Source: Syntrophobacterales bacterium (GTDB lineage: Bacteria; Desulfobacterota; Syntrophia; Syntrophales; UBA6807). Taken from it: DNA of 5,091 bases. Of this stretch, positions 1 through 4,921 are shown one piece after another. Location of the stretch: NCBI GenBank assembly GCA_021159265.1, contig JAGGSD010000144.1, positions 1 through 5,091 on the forward strand, in the 5' to 3' direction. The notes under the pieces are model-generated. The model did not search any database and was not told the origin of the DNA. It saw nothing but the letters and a program-made list of their open reading frames with translations. Both the position numbers and the translations under genes were made by a program. Position 1 is the stretch's first letter; every line of letters starts with the position of its first letter.

Positions 1-130
1 CTTGAAAGTCGAAAAACACTCTTTTGTCATTCTGAGCGATAGCGAAGGATCTGATATCATTGAGATTCTTCGTCGCTCCGTTCCTCAGAATGACACTACG
101 TGGACTTTTTACGAATATGTCGAAAATGAT
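1..130. repeat. MITE-like palindromic repeat, copy 1 (left end may be cut by the window)
   Basis: An imperfect long palindrome with no coding frame. The inner stem pairs TGTCATTCTGAG (25-36) perfectly with CTCAGAATGACA (84-95). It continues imperfectly through the GCGAAGGATCT-like arm (about 42-52) and its partner (about 64-76), with a short loop. Outside the stem, AAAGTC (5-10) faces GACTTT (103-108). The outer right tail, GACTTTTTACGA (103-114) and what follows, resembles the right tail of the second element at 304-432; about 22 of 28 positions match by eye. TCATTCTGAG-type palindromes are a widespread intergenic repeat class in bacteria (general knowledge). No transposase is nearby, so it would be non-autonomous. 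Its left boundary cannot be set because the window begins here. Confidence 0.7.
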
Positions 131-303
131 AATTGATAATTATAGTTTGTTCAAGCGTTTTTTTAAATAATCCACCCAGTTGCCTCCAAACAAGAAAAGC
201 AGGGGGAAATAGTATTTATCTCAAAAGCTTGAAACCAGGAAAACATGGGACATCATTAACAATAGCTACTTTCTTTTTTATATCTTTGCAAACAATGATG
301 CAT
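131..303. other. AT-rich intergenic stretch, nothing recognised
   Basis: This spacer between the two palindromic elements is AT-rich. I see no open frame with a ribosome-binding site, no strong hairpin followed by a T-run, and no riboswitch consensus that I recognise. With the two flanking repeats and the cyclase leader it makes up the gene-free first 529 bases. Confidence 0.5.
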
Positions 304-432
304 TCGTAAAAAGTCGAAAATACCGTCATTGCGAGCGGAGCGAAGCAATCTCACGTATTGTAACTACTTGTATTTATTAGATTGCTTCGTCGCTGCGCTC
401 CTCGCAATGACTCGGTGGATGACTTTTTACGA
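304..432. repeat. MITE-like palindromic repeat, copy 2, complete
   Basis: A nested palindrome of about 129 bp. The outer ends are a perfect 12-bp inverted repeat: TCGTAAAAAGTC (304-315) and GACTTTTTACGA (421-432). The inner stem pairs GTCATTGCGAG (325-335) with CTCGCAATGAC (401-411), and CGAAGCAATCT (341-351) with AGATTGCTTCG (379-389), both perfect 11-mers. The loop is about 27 nt (352-378). The inner part belongs to the common GTCATTGCGAG / GAAGCAATCT family of bacterial intergenic palindromes (recalled, not searched). The outer ends match copy 1 although the inner hairpin differs. No transposase or coding frame is present. It ends about 100 bp before the cyclase start and could fold in readthrough transcripts. 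Confidence 0.8.
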
Positions 433-453
433 TATTGTCAACAATGAATATTC

Positions 454-482
454 TTGAAAGATAAAGGGGTTCAATGTATTGT
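454..482 (+). promoter_or_regulatory. Possible sigma70-type promoter for the cyclase
   Basis: TTGAAA (454-459) is followed after 17 nt by TATTGT (477-482). This gives 5/6 and 4/6 matches to the sigma70 consensus at ideal spacing, 47 bp ahead of the cyclase ATG. It lies directly downstream of the second palindromic repeat. A small inverted repeat, ATTGT-CA-ACAAT (434-445), sits just upstream of the -35. In AT-rich DNA such matches arise by chance, so this is tentative. Confidence 0.3.
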
Positions 483-529
483 ACAGACATTATCAGAAAA
501 CACGATTTTGGAGACAGGAGTAGCATCAT

Positions 530-1468
530 ATGAAGAATACAAAGAAAAGCCACGTTCTTATAACAGATTATATGGTATTAATTGGATTTGCTCTTGGCGC
601 TTTCTACTGGTTTTTTGAAGCCTTCTTTAATATGTTCGTAGCAAAGTCCGGCCTTAATCCATTTCAACTGCTTGTCACACCTGAATCAGATGTAAGCTGG
701 ACACGTATGATAGTTCTATGCCTTTTCGTTATTTTTGGCGCTCACGCGCAATTTGTTATGAACGAACGTAATCAGGCTTTGAAGAAAAGTGAGAAAGATG
801 CCGCCACCCGTGAGCGTTTTCAAAGGTTACTCTCACCCGACTTGTCTGAAATGGTTGTCTCCGGTCAGTTAAAGGTGGAAAAGGGCGGCGAGAACCGCGT
901 GGCGACAGTAATGTTTGCCGACGTACGCAACTTCACCAAAATGAGTGAAAGAACAGACGCAAAGGAAGTTCTTAAGATACTCAACGAGTATTTCGAAATA
1001 ATTGTTGACATTGTATTTCTCCATGAAGGTACAATAGATAAGTTCATCGGCGATGAGGTCATGGCAATCTGGGGAGCACCGGTAACACATGACAACGACC
1101 CGGCACGTGCCATTCATGCCGCTCTGGAAATACAATCTGCACTTGCGGAATTTAACAAAAACCGCACGTCAGAGGGCCAGCAACAAATACAATTTGGTAT
1201 CGCAATTAACACGGGAAATCTTGTTGCGGGTTATATCGGTTCTACCCGTACGATGAGTTACTCCGTAATTGGTAATGTCGTTAACATTGCACATGGAATT
1301 TGCCCGGCGGCAAAGGCGGGACAGGTCATTATCTCGGAAAGTACTTATAATCAAGTCCGAAACCTTTTCGAAATAACTAAACTCGAACCGGTCCAAGCCA
1401 AAGGTAAGGGCAAACTAATACAGATTTTTGAAGTCCTTGGTGAAAAGCAATCTTCAATGCAGGCTTAA
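530..1468 (+). CDS. Membrane-anchored class III adenylate/guanylate cyclase with Arg-to-Gly active-site change
   Basis: A 312-residue class III nucleotide cyclase, expected to make cAMP (or cGMP) from the NTP at the inner membrane. Two hydrophobic helices (about 14-36 and 58-77) precede a charged, probably coiled-coil linker (78-100) and the catalytic domain (about 121-305). Visible motifs are FADVRNFT with metal Asp131, DKFIGDEVMAIWG with purine-contacting Lys171 and metal Asp175, and YSVIGNVVNIAHG. Ser245 sits where class IIIb enzymes carry Thr, and Asn252 is the catalytic Asn. The transition-state Arg expected four residues after that Asn is Gly256 (codon GGA at 1295-1297), so activity may be reduced, altered or lost. 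The start is well supported: AGGAG at 516-520 lies 9 nt upstream, and an in-frame TAG lies at 521-523. It is a single gene, convergent with the acyltransferase; no clear terminator follows. Family assignment is firm, product nucleotide and activity are not. Confidence 0.9.
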   Translation: MKNTKKSHVLITDYMVLIGFALGAFYWFFEAFFNMFVAKSGLNPFQLLVTPESDVSWTRMIVLCLFVIFGAHAQFVMNERNQALKKSEKDAATRERFQRLLSPDLSEMVVSGQLKVEKGGENRVATVMFADVRNFTKMSERTDAKEVLKILNEYFEIIVDIVFLHEGTIDKFIGDEVMAIWGAPVTHDNDPARAIHAALEIQSALAEFNKNRTSEGQQQIQFGIAINTGNLVAGYIGSTRTMSYSVIGNVVNIAHGICPAAKAGQVIISESTYNQVRNLFEITKLEPVQAKGKGKLIQIFEVLGEKQSSMQA

Positions 1469-1509
1469 TCATATCTATCATTATACAAAAAGAAACTGTA
1501 ATTGCACAG

Positions 1510-1648
1510 GTTCACGGTTTAAAGTTAAATGTTGATTTGGGCAGAGATTTGCTTTTTGTTAGTTTGCATACTTTTCGCGTCAAGCAAGGCGCTATTTACC
1601 AGACATCAATATCTTTCACCGGTTTTTCATTGTTCCCTAACCGTGAAC
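1510..1648. repeat. Palindromic intergenic repeat with GTTCACGGTT ends
   Basis: GTTCACGGTT (1510-1519) and AACCGTGAAC (1639-1648) form a perfect 10-bp inverted repeat enclosing about 119 bp. The ends resemble the GTTCACGGTT-type intergenic repeats I recall from many environmental bacterial genomes. The interior is AT-rich, with no convincing ORF and no further strong stem. The element lies between the convergent cyclase and acyltransferase genes, where a terminator would be expected, but neither arm is followed by a clear T-run. It is of similar size to the repeat at 2770-2906. Confidence 0.5.
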
Positions 1649-1815
1649 GGTTCGACTGAGCGATTCGACTGAGCTCGTCGCAGGCTCGCCGAAGACTGTG
1701 ATCCCCTGGCCCAGACTTGTCTTCCCGGTCCCATTGCATAGAAACTCCGGGCGCAACATTCAGTGCGATTGTGCCGGGAATGCGCATTAAGTCATGCCAG
1801 GGCAGGCTTGAACCT
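1649..1815. repeat. GC-rich patch with a 13-bp tandem repeat and small hairpins
   Basis: This patch is visibly more GC-rich than its surroundings. It opens with a 13-bp tandem duplication: TTCGACTGAGCGA (1651-1663) then TTCGACTGAGCTC (1664-1676). The second unit can fold with 1684-1693 (GAGC with GCTC, TTCG with CGAA). Further in, CCCTGGC (1704-1710) pairs with GCCAGGG (1796-1802). Within that, GCGCAA (1751-1756) pairs with TTGTGC (1769-1774, one G-U), flanked by partly pairing CCGG and CGGG. Read on the minus strand, the frame of the acyltransferase stays open beyond its stop as far as 1596. I see no recognisable domain in that translation and do not call it a gene. Repeat-derived filler is the likeliest explanation. 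Confidence 0.45.
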
Positions 1816-1829
1816 GATAATCTGAGTGG

Positions 1830-2747
1830 TTACCTGTATGCTTCATCGATAAGCGAGTTGATACTTTCCATAATGATACGTGTTACTTCTTCGAACTGTG
1901 ACTTATATTTGTCCTGAGATTCCCTTGAGAACAGTTTAAATCTTTCTTTAATTCTATATTTCTTTAACTGATCTTCAACAGAAAGAGGTTCTCCCACCCG
2001 ATATATAACTTTACCGCTCTTCGCAACAGGAAGACTTCCGGTATAGACCTGGTCAGAATTGCTGCACCCTACGGGAACAACTTTTTTCCCTGTATTGAGC
2101 GCCAGTTGAGCGAGGCCTGTTCTGCCTTTCCCCAACTTGAGAGACCTCGTTCCTTCAGGAAAGATGATCAGATTAAGGTTCTTTTCAAAAAGGGCGCTTT
2201 TACTTAATGCGGCAACCCGATCCATAATTGCTTCATGATAGCTTTTTAAATATTCAACAAAATTATCCTTCAGAAAACCGGCCGTTTCCGATGCGATTTT
2301 CTGAAGGGCTTCACCTATTTCGTAACTGCCGTCTATCACATCTCTTACTATTCTGTATTCGCTCTTATCAATTCTTTTGCCTATCTTTTTCTTATAAAAT
2401 TCTTCTATGAGATATCCCATAGATGGAACGGGAATTAAATTGCACGCATCAAGGACCTTTCCCAGAATATAATTTCTGTAATATTTTCCCTTTACCCACA
2501 CTGTTGTGTATGGAAAATTCTTAATTGTCCACAGTTTATACTGAAACGGCCAGTAATTAAACCTGTCAGTATGATTCATGGCGAAAATGACCGTTTCATC
2601 CGTCGGAATTTTTTCTATATTTTCCACTTGAATATCTACATTGGCAAAAATTCGATAATTAGGTGTCAAAAAGAATGTCGCCAACAATTTTTGCATTATC
2701 GGATTCGAACTAAGACTTATTTTCTTCAAATACTCAAGATCTATCAT
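1830..2747 (-). CDS. Divergent PlsC-type 1-acylglycerol-3-phosphate acyltransferase family protein
   Basis: A 305-residue protein of the PlsC/LPLAT acyltransferase superfamily, which transfers acyl groups from acyl-CoA or acyl-ACP to lysophosphatidate or related acceptors at the inner membrane face. Block I is NHTDRFN (58-64), block III is FPEGTRS (196-202), and VVPVG (223-227) fits block IV. Two departures stand out. The HX4D catalytic Asp position is Asn64 (Asp61 lies nearby), and block II reads NLIPVPSMG (103-111) without the usual Arg. About 137 residues separate His59 from FPEGT, against roughly 70 in E. coli PlsC, implying a charged insertion at about 112-182. No clear transmembrane helix is seen; the N-terminus is mildly amphipathic. 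The ATG is the only plausible start after an in-frame TGA (2772-2774), and the ribosome site (GAAGAGAG, close spacing) is weak. It is on the same strand as the DUF35 gene but 228 bp away across a repeat. The acceptor substrate cannot be told from sequence. Confidence 0.8.
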   Translation of the reverse strand: MIDLEYLKKISLSSNPIMQKLLATFFLTPNYRIFANVDIQVENIEKIPTDETVIFAMNHTDRFNYWPFQYKLWTIKNFPYTTVWVKGKYYRNYILGKVLDACNLIPVPSMGYLIEEFYKKKIGKRIDKSEYRIVRDVIDGSYEIGEALQKIASETAGFLKDNFVEYLKSYHEAIMDRVAALSKSALFEKNLNLIIFPEGTRSLKLGKGRTGLAQLALNTGKKVVPVGCSNSDQVYTGSLPVAKSGKVIYRVGEPLSVEDQLKKYRIKERFKLFSRESQDKYKSQFEEVTRIIMESINSLIDEAYR

Positions 2748-2769
2748 GTTACTCTCTTCACTAGTAATT

Positions 2770-2906
2770 ACTCAGGTTCAAAGGCACAGAGGCACAAAGC
2801 TTATTTGGTTTGCTATTAGTATAACAAAATGCAAAAAGTCTCTATCAAATGATACGCTTGACGGCTCAGTCGAATCGTGCCTTTGTCACTCTGTGCCTAC
2901 CTGAGT
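2770..2906. repeat. Palindromic repeat (AGGCACAGAG family) upstream of the acyltransferase
   Basis: A palindrome of about 137 bp with three paired blocks: ACTCAGGT (2770-2777) with ACCTGAGT (2899-2906), AGGCACAGAG (2782-2791) with CTCTGTGCCT (2889-2898), and CAAAG (2795-2799) with CTTTG (2881-2885). The AGGCACAGAGGCACAAAG-type arm is a recurring intergenic repeat in environmental bacteria (recalled, not searched). The interior holds GCTCAGTCGAATCG (2864-2877), the exact reverse complement of 1661-1674 on the far side of the acyltransferase gene. It occupies most of the gap between DUF35 and the acyltransferase and covers the latter's upstream region, so it may carry the promoter. No transposase is encoded. 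Confidence 0.7.
2818..2848 (-). promoter_or_regulatory. Weak candidate promoter for the acyltransferase, inside the repeat
   Basis: On the minus strand TTGATA (2843-2848) is followed after 19 nt by TATACT (2818-2823), which matches 5/6 of the -10 consensus. The spacing is longer than ideal. It lies about 70 bp upstream of the acyltransferase ATG and entirely within the palindromic element. It is recorded because it is the best match in this gap and because the gene is probably separate from the thiolase unit. Confidence 0.25.
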
Positions 2907-2975
2907 AGTTAACAAATCTCTTTATATTACAATCAGTTTATGCTCCTTTGATATTGAGCAGGTGTTATTTGATGA

Positions 2976-3392
2976 TTACACTGGTTTGAACGCGAGAAAC
3001 GTTTTCAGATTATCTCCCTCTCCCCTATGGAGATAATCAACATGCAGCGGCATTCCCACTTTTATAGTTTCAGGGTTTCTTGCATCCACCCCTTCAATGC
3101 GCGCATCCACCCTTGTCCCCTCGTCCAACTCTACCACACCCACACAGTAGGGATTAGTTCTGCTAAAACCTTCGTCAATCATAAGTTTGGGGCCTACAGC
3201 TATGCAGGTAAACGCGGCAAGTCTGCCCGTTCCTTTCATTTTGACCCATTCCATTTCCGAGCCATAACACTTTATACATAATGAGCGGGGAGGCGTATAC
3301 AAAGCTCCGCATTTCTTGCATCTGGAACCCATAAGTTTGTCTTCATTAAGATACTGACGAAAAGATATATCGCTAAAAGTTCTTTCTTCCAT
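2976..3392 (-). CDS. DUF35 zinc-ribbon/OB-fold acyl-CoA-associated protein, thiolase partner
   Basis: A 138-residue protein of the DUF35 (OB-fold nucleic-acid-binding-like, zinc-ribbon) family. The N-terminal helix region (about 1-20) leads into a rubredoxin-like zinc ribbon with Cys25, Cys28, Cys39 and Cys42. The OB-fold follows at about 50-138. These proteins do not appear to bind nucleic acid; known members sit with thiolases, for example bridging thiolase and HMG-CoA synthase in archaea, or as BbsA with the thiolase BbsB in toluene degradation, and help bind or channel the CoA thioester. The ATG is fixed by an in-frame TAA immediately before it (3393-3395). AAAGGAG (3401-3407) lies 8 nt upstream, inside the last codons of the thiolase gene. 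Only 4 nt separate the thiolase stop from this start, so translational coupling is likely. No strong terminator follows; a 5-bp hairpin at 2941-2960 lacks a T-run. Length and motifs are ordinary for the family. Confidence 0.9.
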   Translation of the reverse strand: MEERTFSDISFRQYLNEDKLMGSRCKKCGALYTPPRSLCIKCYGSEMEWVKMKGTGRLAAFTCIAVGPKLMIDEGFSRTNPYCVGVVELDEGTRVDARIEGVDARNPETIKVGMPLHVDYLHRGEGDNLKTFLAFKPV

Positions 3393-3396
3393 TTAT

Positions 3397-4662
3397 CTAT
3401 CTCCTTTCAAGAATCGTGAACGTACAAGTACCCCCAGTGCCTCCCAGATTATGAGCTGCTCCGATTCTTAAATCCTTGTTTGGAATTTGACGTTCGCCGG
3501 CTTCATTTCTCAACTGTTTCCATACTTCAATAAGCTGGCCCACCCCGGTTGCTCCAACAGGATGACCTTTGCATTTGAGTCCACCGGAGGTATTGATAGG
3601 TTTAGATCCGTCTCTCTTCGTTAAACCTTCCGCAATAGCCTTATATCCTTCTCCAGGTTTAAAAAATCCCAGATCCTCTATGTGAAGGAGTTCCGCCATG
3701 GAAAAACAGTCATGCACTTCGGAAAACTGGATGTCTGCCGGAGTAAGTCCTGACATGTTGTAGGCCTCATAAGCCGCATTTTTTGTTGCTTCCATAGATG
3801 TAAGGTCACCGGCAGCATGCAATCCCCTGCCGCTACCCTGGCCGATCCCCTTTACATATAAAGGATCATCGGTAAAGTTCCTGGCAATATCCTCGGCCAC
3901 CAGTAACATACATGATGCGCCATCGCTGATAGGACAGCAATCGAAAAGTCTCATTGGCCAGGCAACAACGGGATTTGCAGCCGGATCCCGGAGAAAGGCT
4001 TTTTCATCCTCCCATTGGGGGACAGGTTTTCCCTGTTTTTCGGCCTTCGCCATTTTATTTCTCATTATGTCACGTATGGTCAATTTAATCTGCGCCTTCG
4101 GATTCAGAGGAGCGTTTTCATGACTCTTAATGGTAATATCCATAAGATCTTCATGCGATGCGCCATATTTCGCGAAATAGGCAGTTGCCAATACTCCGAA
4201 AACTCCCGGAAACGTAAATCCAACATTGCCCTCATAGGGATATGTCCCCAAGGCTAATCCTTCGGCGACTTCTTCAGTGGTACATTTTGACATCTCTTCA
4301 ACACCACCTACCAAAACCATATCGTAAAATCCTGAAGCTATGGCAAATACACCCTCGCGAAAGGCCAGCGCGCTGGATGCACATGCCCCCTCCGTTCTTG
4401 TTGAGGGTTTCGGCGCAATCCCAACCAAATCGGAAATAATAGGTCCCCAATGTCCCTGATGCACAAAAAAATCGTTTGTAAAGTTTCCGAGATAAATAGC
4501 CTCTATCTCGTTGGGATCCACACCCTTATCTACGGACGAAATCATCTCGTTAAAAGCATCAACAAACAGATCTTTCGAATCCTTATTTTTGAACATGCCA
4601 AAATTGGACATGCCTGCCCCGACTACAGCCACTCCCCGTGAAAGTTTCTTTTGTTTTTTCAT
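3397..4662 (-). CDS. SCP2-type thiolase (acetyl-CoA acetyltransferase family)
   Basis: A 421-residue thiolase-fold protein of the SCP2-thiolase / acetyl-CoA C-acyltransferase type. It would cleave a 3-ketoacyl-CoA with CoA or run the reverse condensation. The nucleophile is Cys94 in EGACASS. The HDCF motif (317-320) replaces NEAF of classical thiolases and is typical of the SCP2 group; its Cys319 is the expected acid/base. NTSGG (357-361) and GHPVGATG (366-373, His367) complete the active site. The C-terminal Gly-rich strand NLGGTGGT (405-412) is present. Nothing is truncated. The ATG is the first possible start after an in-frame TGA (4666-4668), and GGGGAG (4671-4676) lies 8 nt upstream. It is the first gene of a tight pair with DUF35, as in archaeal thiolase complexes and BbsB/BbsA. 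No acyl-CoA dehydrogenase, hydratase or HMG-CoA synthase is in the window, so the substrate stays unknown. Upstream regulation may involve the leader at 4741-4949. Confidence 0.92.
   Translation of the reverse strand: MKKQKKLSRGVAVVGAGMSNFGMFKNKDSKDLFVDAFNEMISSVDKGVDPNEIEAIYLGNFTNDFFVHQGHWGPIISDLVGIAPKPSTRTEGACASSALAFREGVFAIASGFYDMVLVGGVEEMSKCTTEEVAEGLALGTYPYEGNVGFTFPGVFGVLATAYFAKYGASHEDLMDITIKSHENAPLNPKAQIKLTIRDIMRNKMAKAEKQGKPVPQWEDEKAFLRDPAANPVVAWPMRLFDCCPISDGASCMLLVAEDIARNFTDDPLYVKGIGQGSGRGLHAAGDLTSMEATKNAAYEAYNMSGLTPADIQFSEVHDCFSMAELLHIEDLGFFKPGEGYKAIAEGLTKRDGSKPINTSGGLKCKGHPVGATGVGQLIEVWKQLRNEAGERQIPNKDLRIGAAHNLGGTGGTCTFTILERR
3401..3408 (-). promoter_or_regulatory. Ribosome-binding site of DUF35 inside the thiolase 3' end
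   Basis: GAAAGGAG on the minus strand encodes the final Glu-Arg-Arg codons of the thiolase and at the same time lies 8 nt before the DUF35 ATG. Ribosomes finishing the thiolase would end at the site where the next gene initiates. This supports coupled, near-stoichiometric synthesis of the two partners. Confidence 0.75.
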
Positions 4663-4709
4663 TCTTCAAACTCCCCAAATAGTATTATCTTGATATTTTA
4701 GGTCAAAAG

Positions 4710-4740
4710 AAGTCGAAAAGGGGTCAAGTCTACGTTTGAC
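4710..4740. repeat. Short repeat-like fragment sharing a 10-mer with the left-end elements
   Basis: AAGTCGAAAA (4710-4719) also occurs at 6-15 and 311-320, where it forms the outer left end of the palindromic elements. It is followed here by GGGGTCAAGTC, with GTCAA (4723-4727) facing TTGAC (4736-4740) across a short loop. This looks like the eroded end of a mobile or REP-type repeat, but the fragment is short and no full element can be drawn. Confidence 0.3.
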
Positions 4741-4776
4741 TTATGTCACCCAATAATTCTGACCGCCCTCCATCAT
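4741..4776 (-). CDS. Possible 11-codon ORF with a strong ribosome-binding site upstream of the thiolase
   Basis: On the minus strand GAGGAG (4783-4788) stands 6 nt before a double ATG (4774-4776 and 4771-4773). The frame reads MMEGGQNYWVT and stops at TAA (4741-4743). The ribosome site is at least as good as those of the real genes here. It lies directly after the terminator at 4794-4836 and 78 nt before the thiolase ATG. It might be a leader peptide, the surviving 5' end of a gene cut by a deletion or repeat insertion, or chance. The peptide has no run of one amino acid that would suggest classical attenuation. The same frame is open upstream to 4962, but that part covers the terminator and promoter-like sequence and is unlikely to be translated. 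Confidence 0.25.
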   Translation of the reverse strand: MMEGGQNYWVT

Positions 4777-4793
4777 TGTTACTCCTCTGCCCC

Positions 4794-4836
4794 ATAAAAC
4801 AAAAAACCCGCTTTCTTTTCCGAGAAACGGGGGTTT
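4794..4836 (-). terminator. Intrinsic terminator reading leftward
   Basis: On the minus strand AAACCC (4831-4836) pairs with GGGTTT (4804-4809), and inside that TTTCT pairs with AGAAA (4823-4827 with 4812-4816). A small internal loop and a 6-nt apical loop complete the hairpin. It is followed by TTTTTTGTTTT (4806 down to 4796, overlapping the stem base), a good U-tract. In the plus direction the hairpin is followed by TTTATTTT, so it may also work weakly rightward. There is no convincing protein gene to its right within the window, which raises the question of what it terminates. Confidence 0.75.
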
Positions 4837-4915
4837 ATTTTCGATCACTCCCCGACTCCCCGGCTGTGGATGAAATGTTATATTTTTACAGAGTGGTGAA
4901 ACCTTCTTCAACTGT
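4794..4915 (-). ncRNA. Hypothetical short leader RNA or sRNA ending at the terminator
   Basis: A promoter-like sequence at 4922-4949 and a strong terminator at 4794-4836 face the same way, with no protein gene between them. If both work, they would define a transcript of about 120 nt. Just before the terminator, the RNA carries two tandem copies of CGGGGAGT (plus strand 4847-4862). The CGGGG in each can pair with CCCCG of the terminator's first arm (4828-4833), giving a mutually exclusive fold of the kind used in attenuators. I recognise no known riboswitch or sRNA family. The extent and existence of the transcript are inference. Confidence 0.25.
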
Positions 4916-4921
4916 TTGAGA

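Noticed and set aside
131..303. Cyclic-di-GMP or other riboswitch ahead of the cyclase
   Set aside because: No conserved GEMM or other riboswitch core could be matched by eye.
1..432. CRISPR array
   Set aside because: There are only two long palindromes of about 130 bp with different inner sequence; no short direct repeats with regular unique spacers and no cas genes.
865..1396. Minus-strand ORFs inside the cyclase gene
   Set aside because: They are antisense shadows of a clearly conserved coding sequence with no initiation signals or recognisable domains.
2941..2960. Terminator after DUF35
   Set aside because: TGCTC/GAGCA is only a 5-bp stem with a 10-nt loop and no T-run on the minus strand.
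4015..4693. Plus-strand ORFs antisense to the thiolase
   Set aside because: They overlap the fully conserved thiolase, have unconvincing composition and no ribosome sites.
4679..4706. Promoter TTGACC - 16 nt - TACTAT directly before the thiolase
   Set aside because: The predicted start would fall at about 4672, inside the Shine-Dalgarno sequence (4671-4676), leaving no usable leader. It remains a weak alternative if a different -10 is used.
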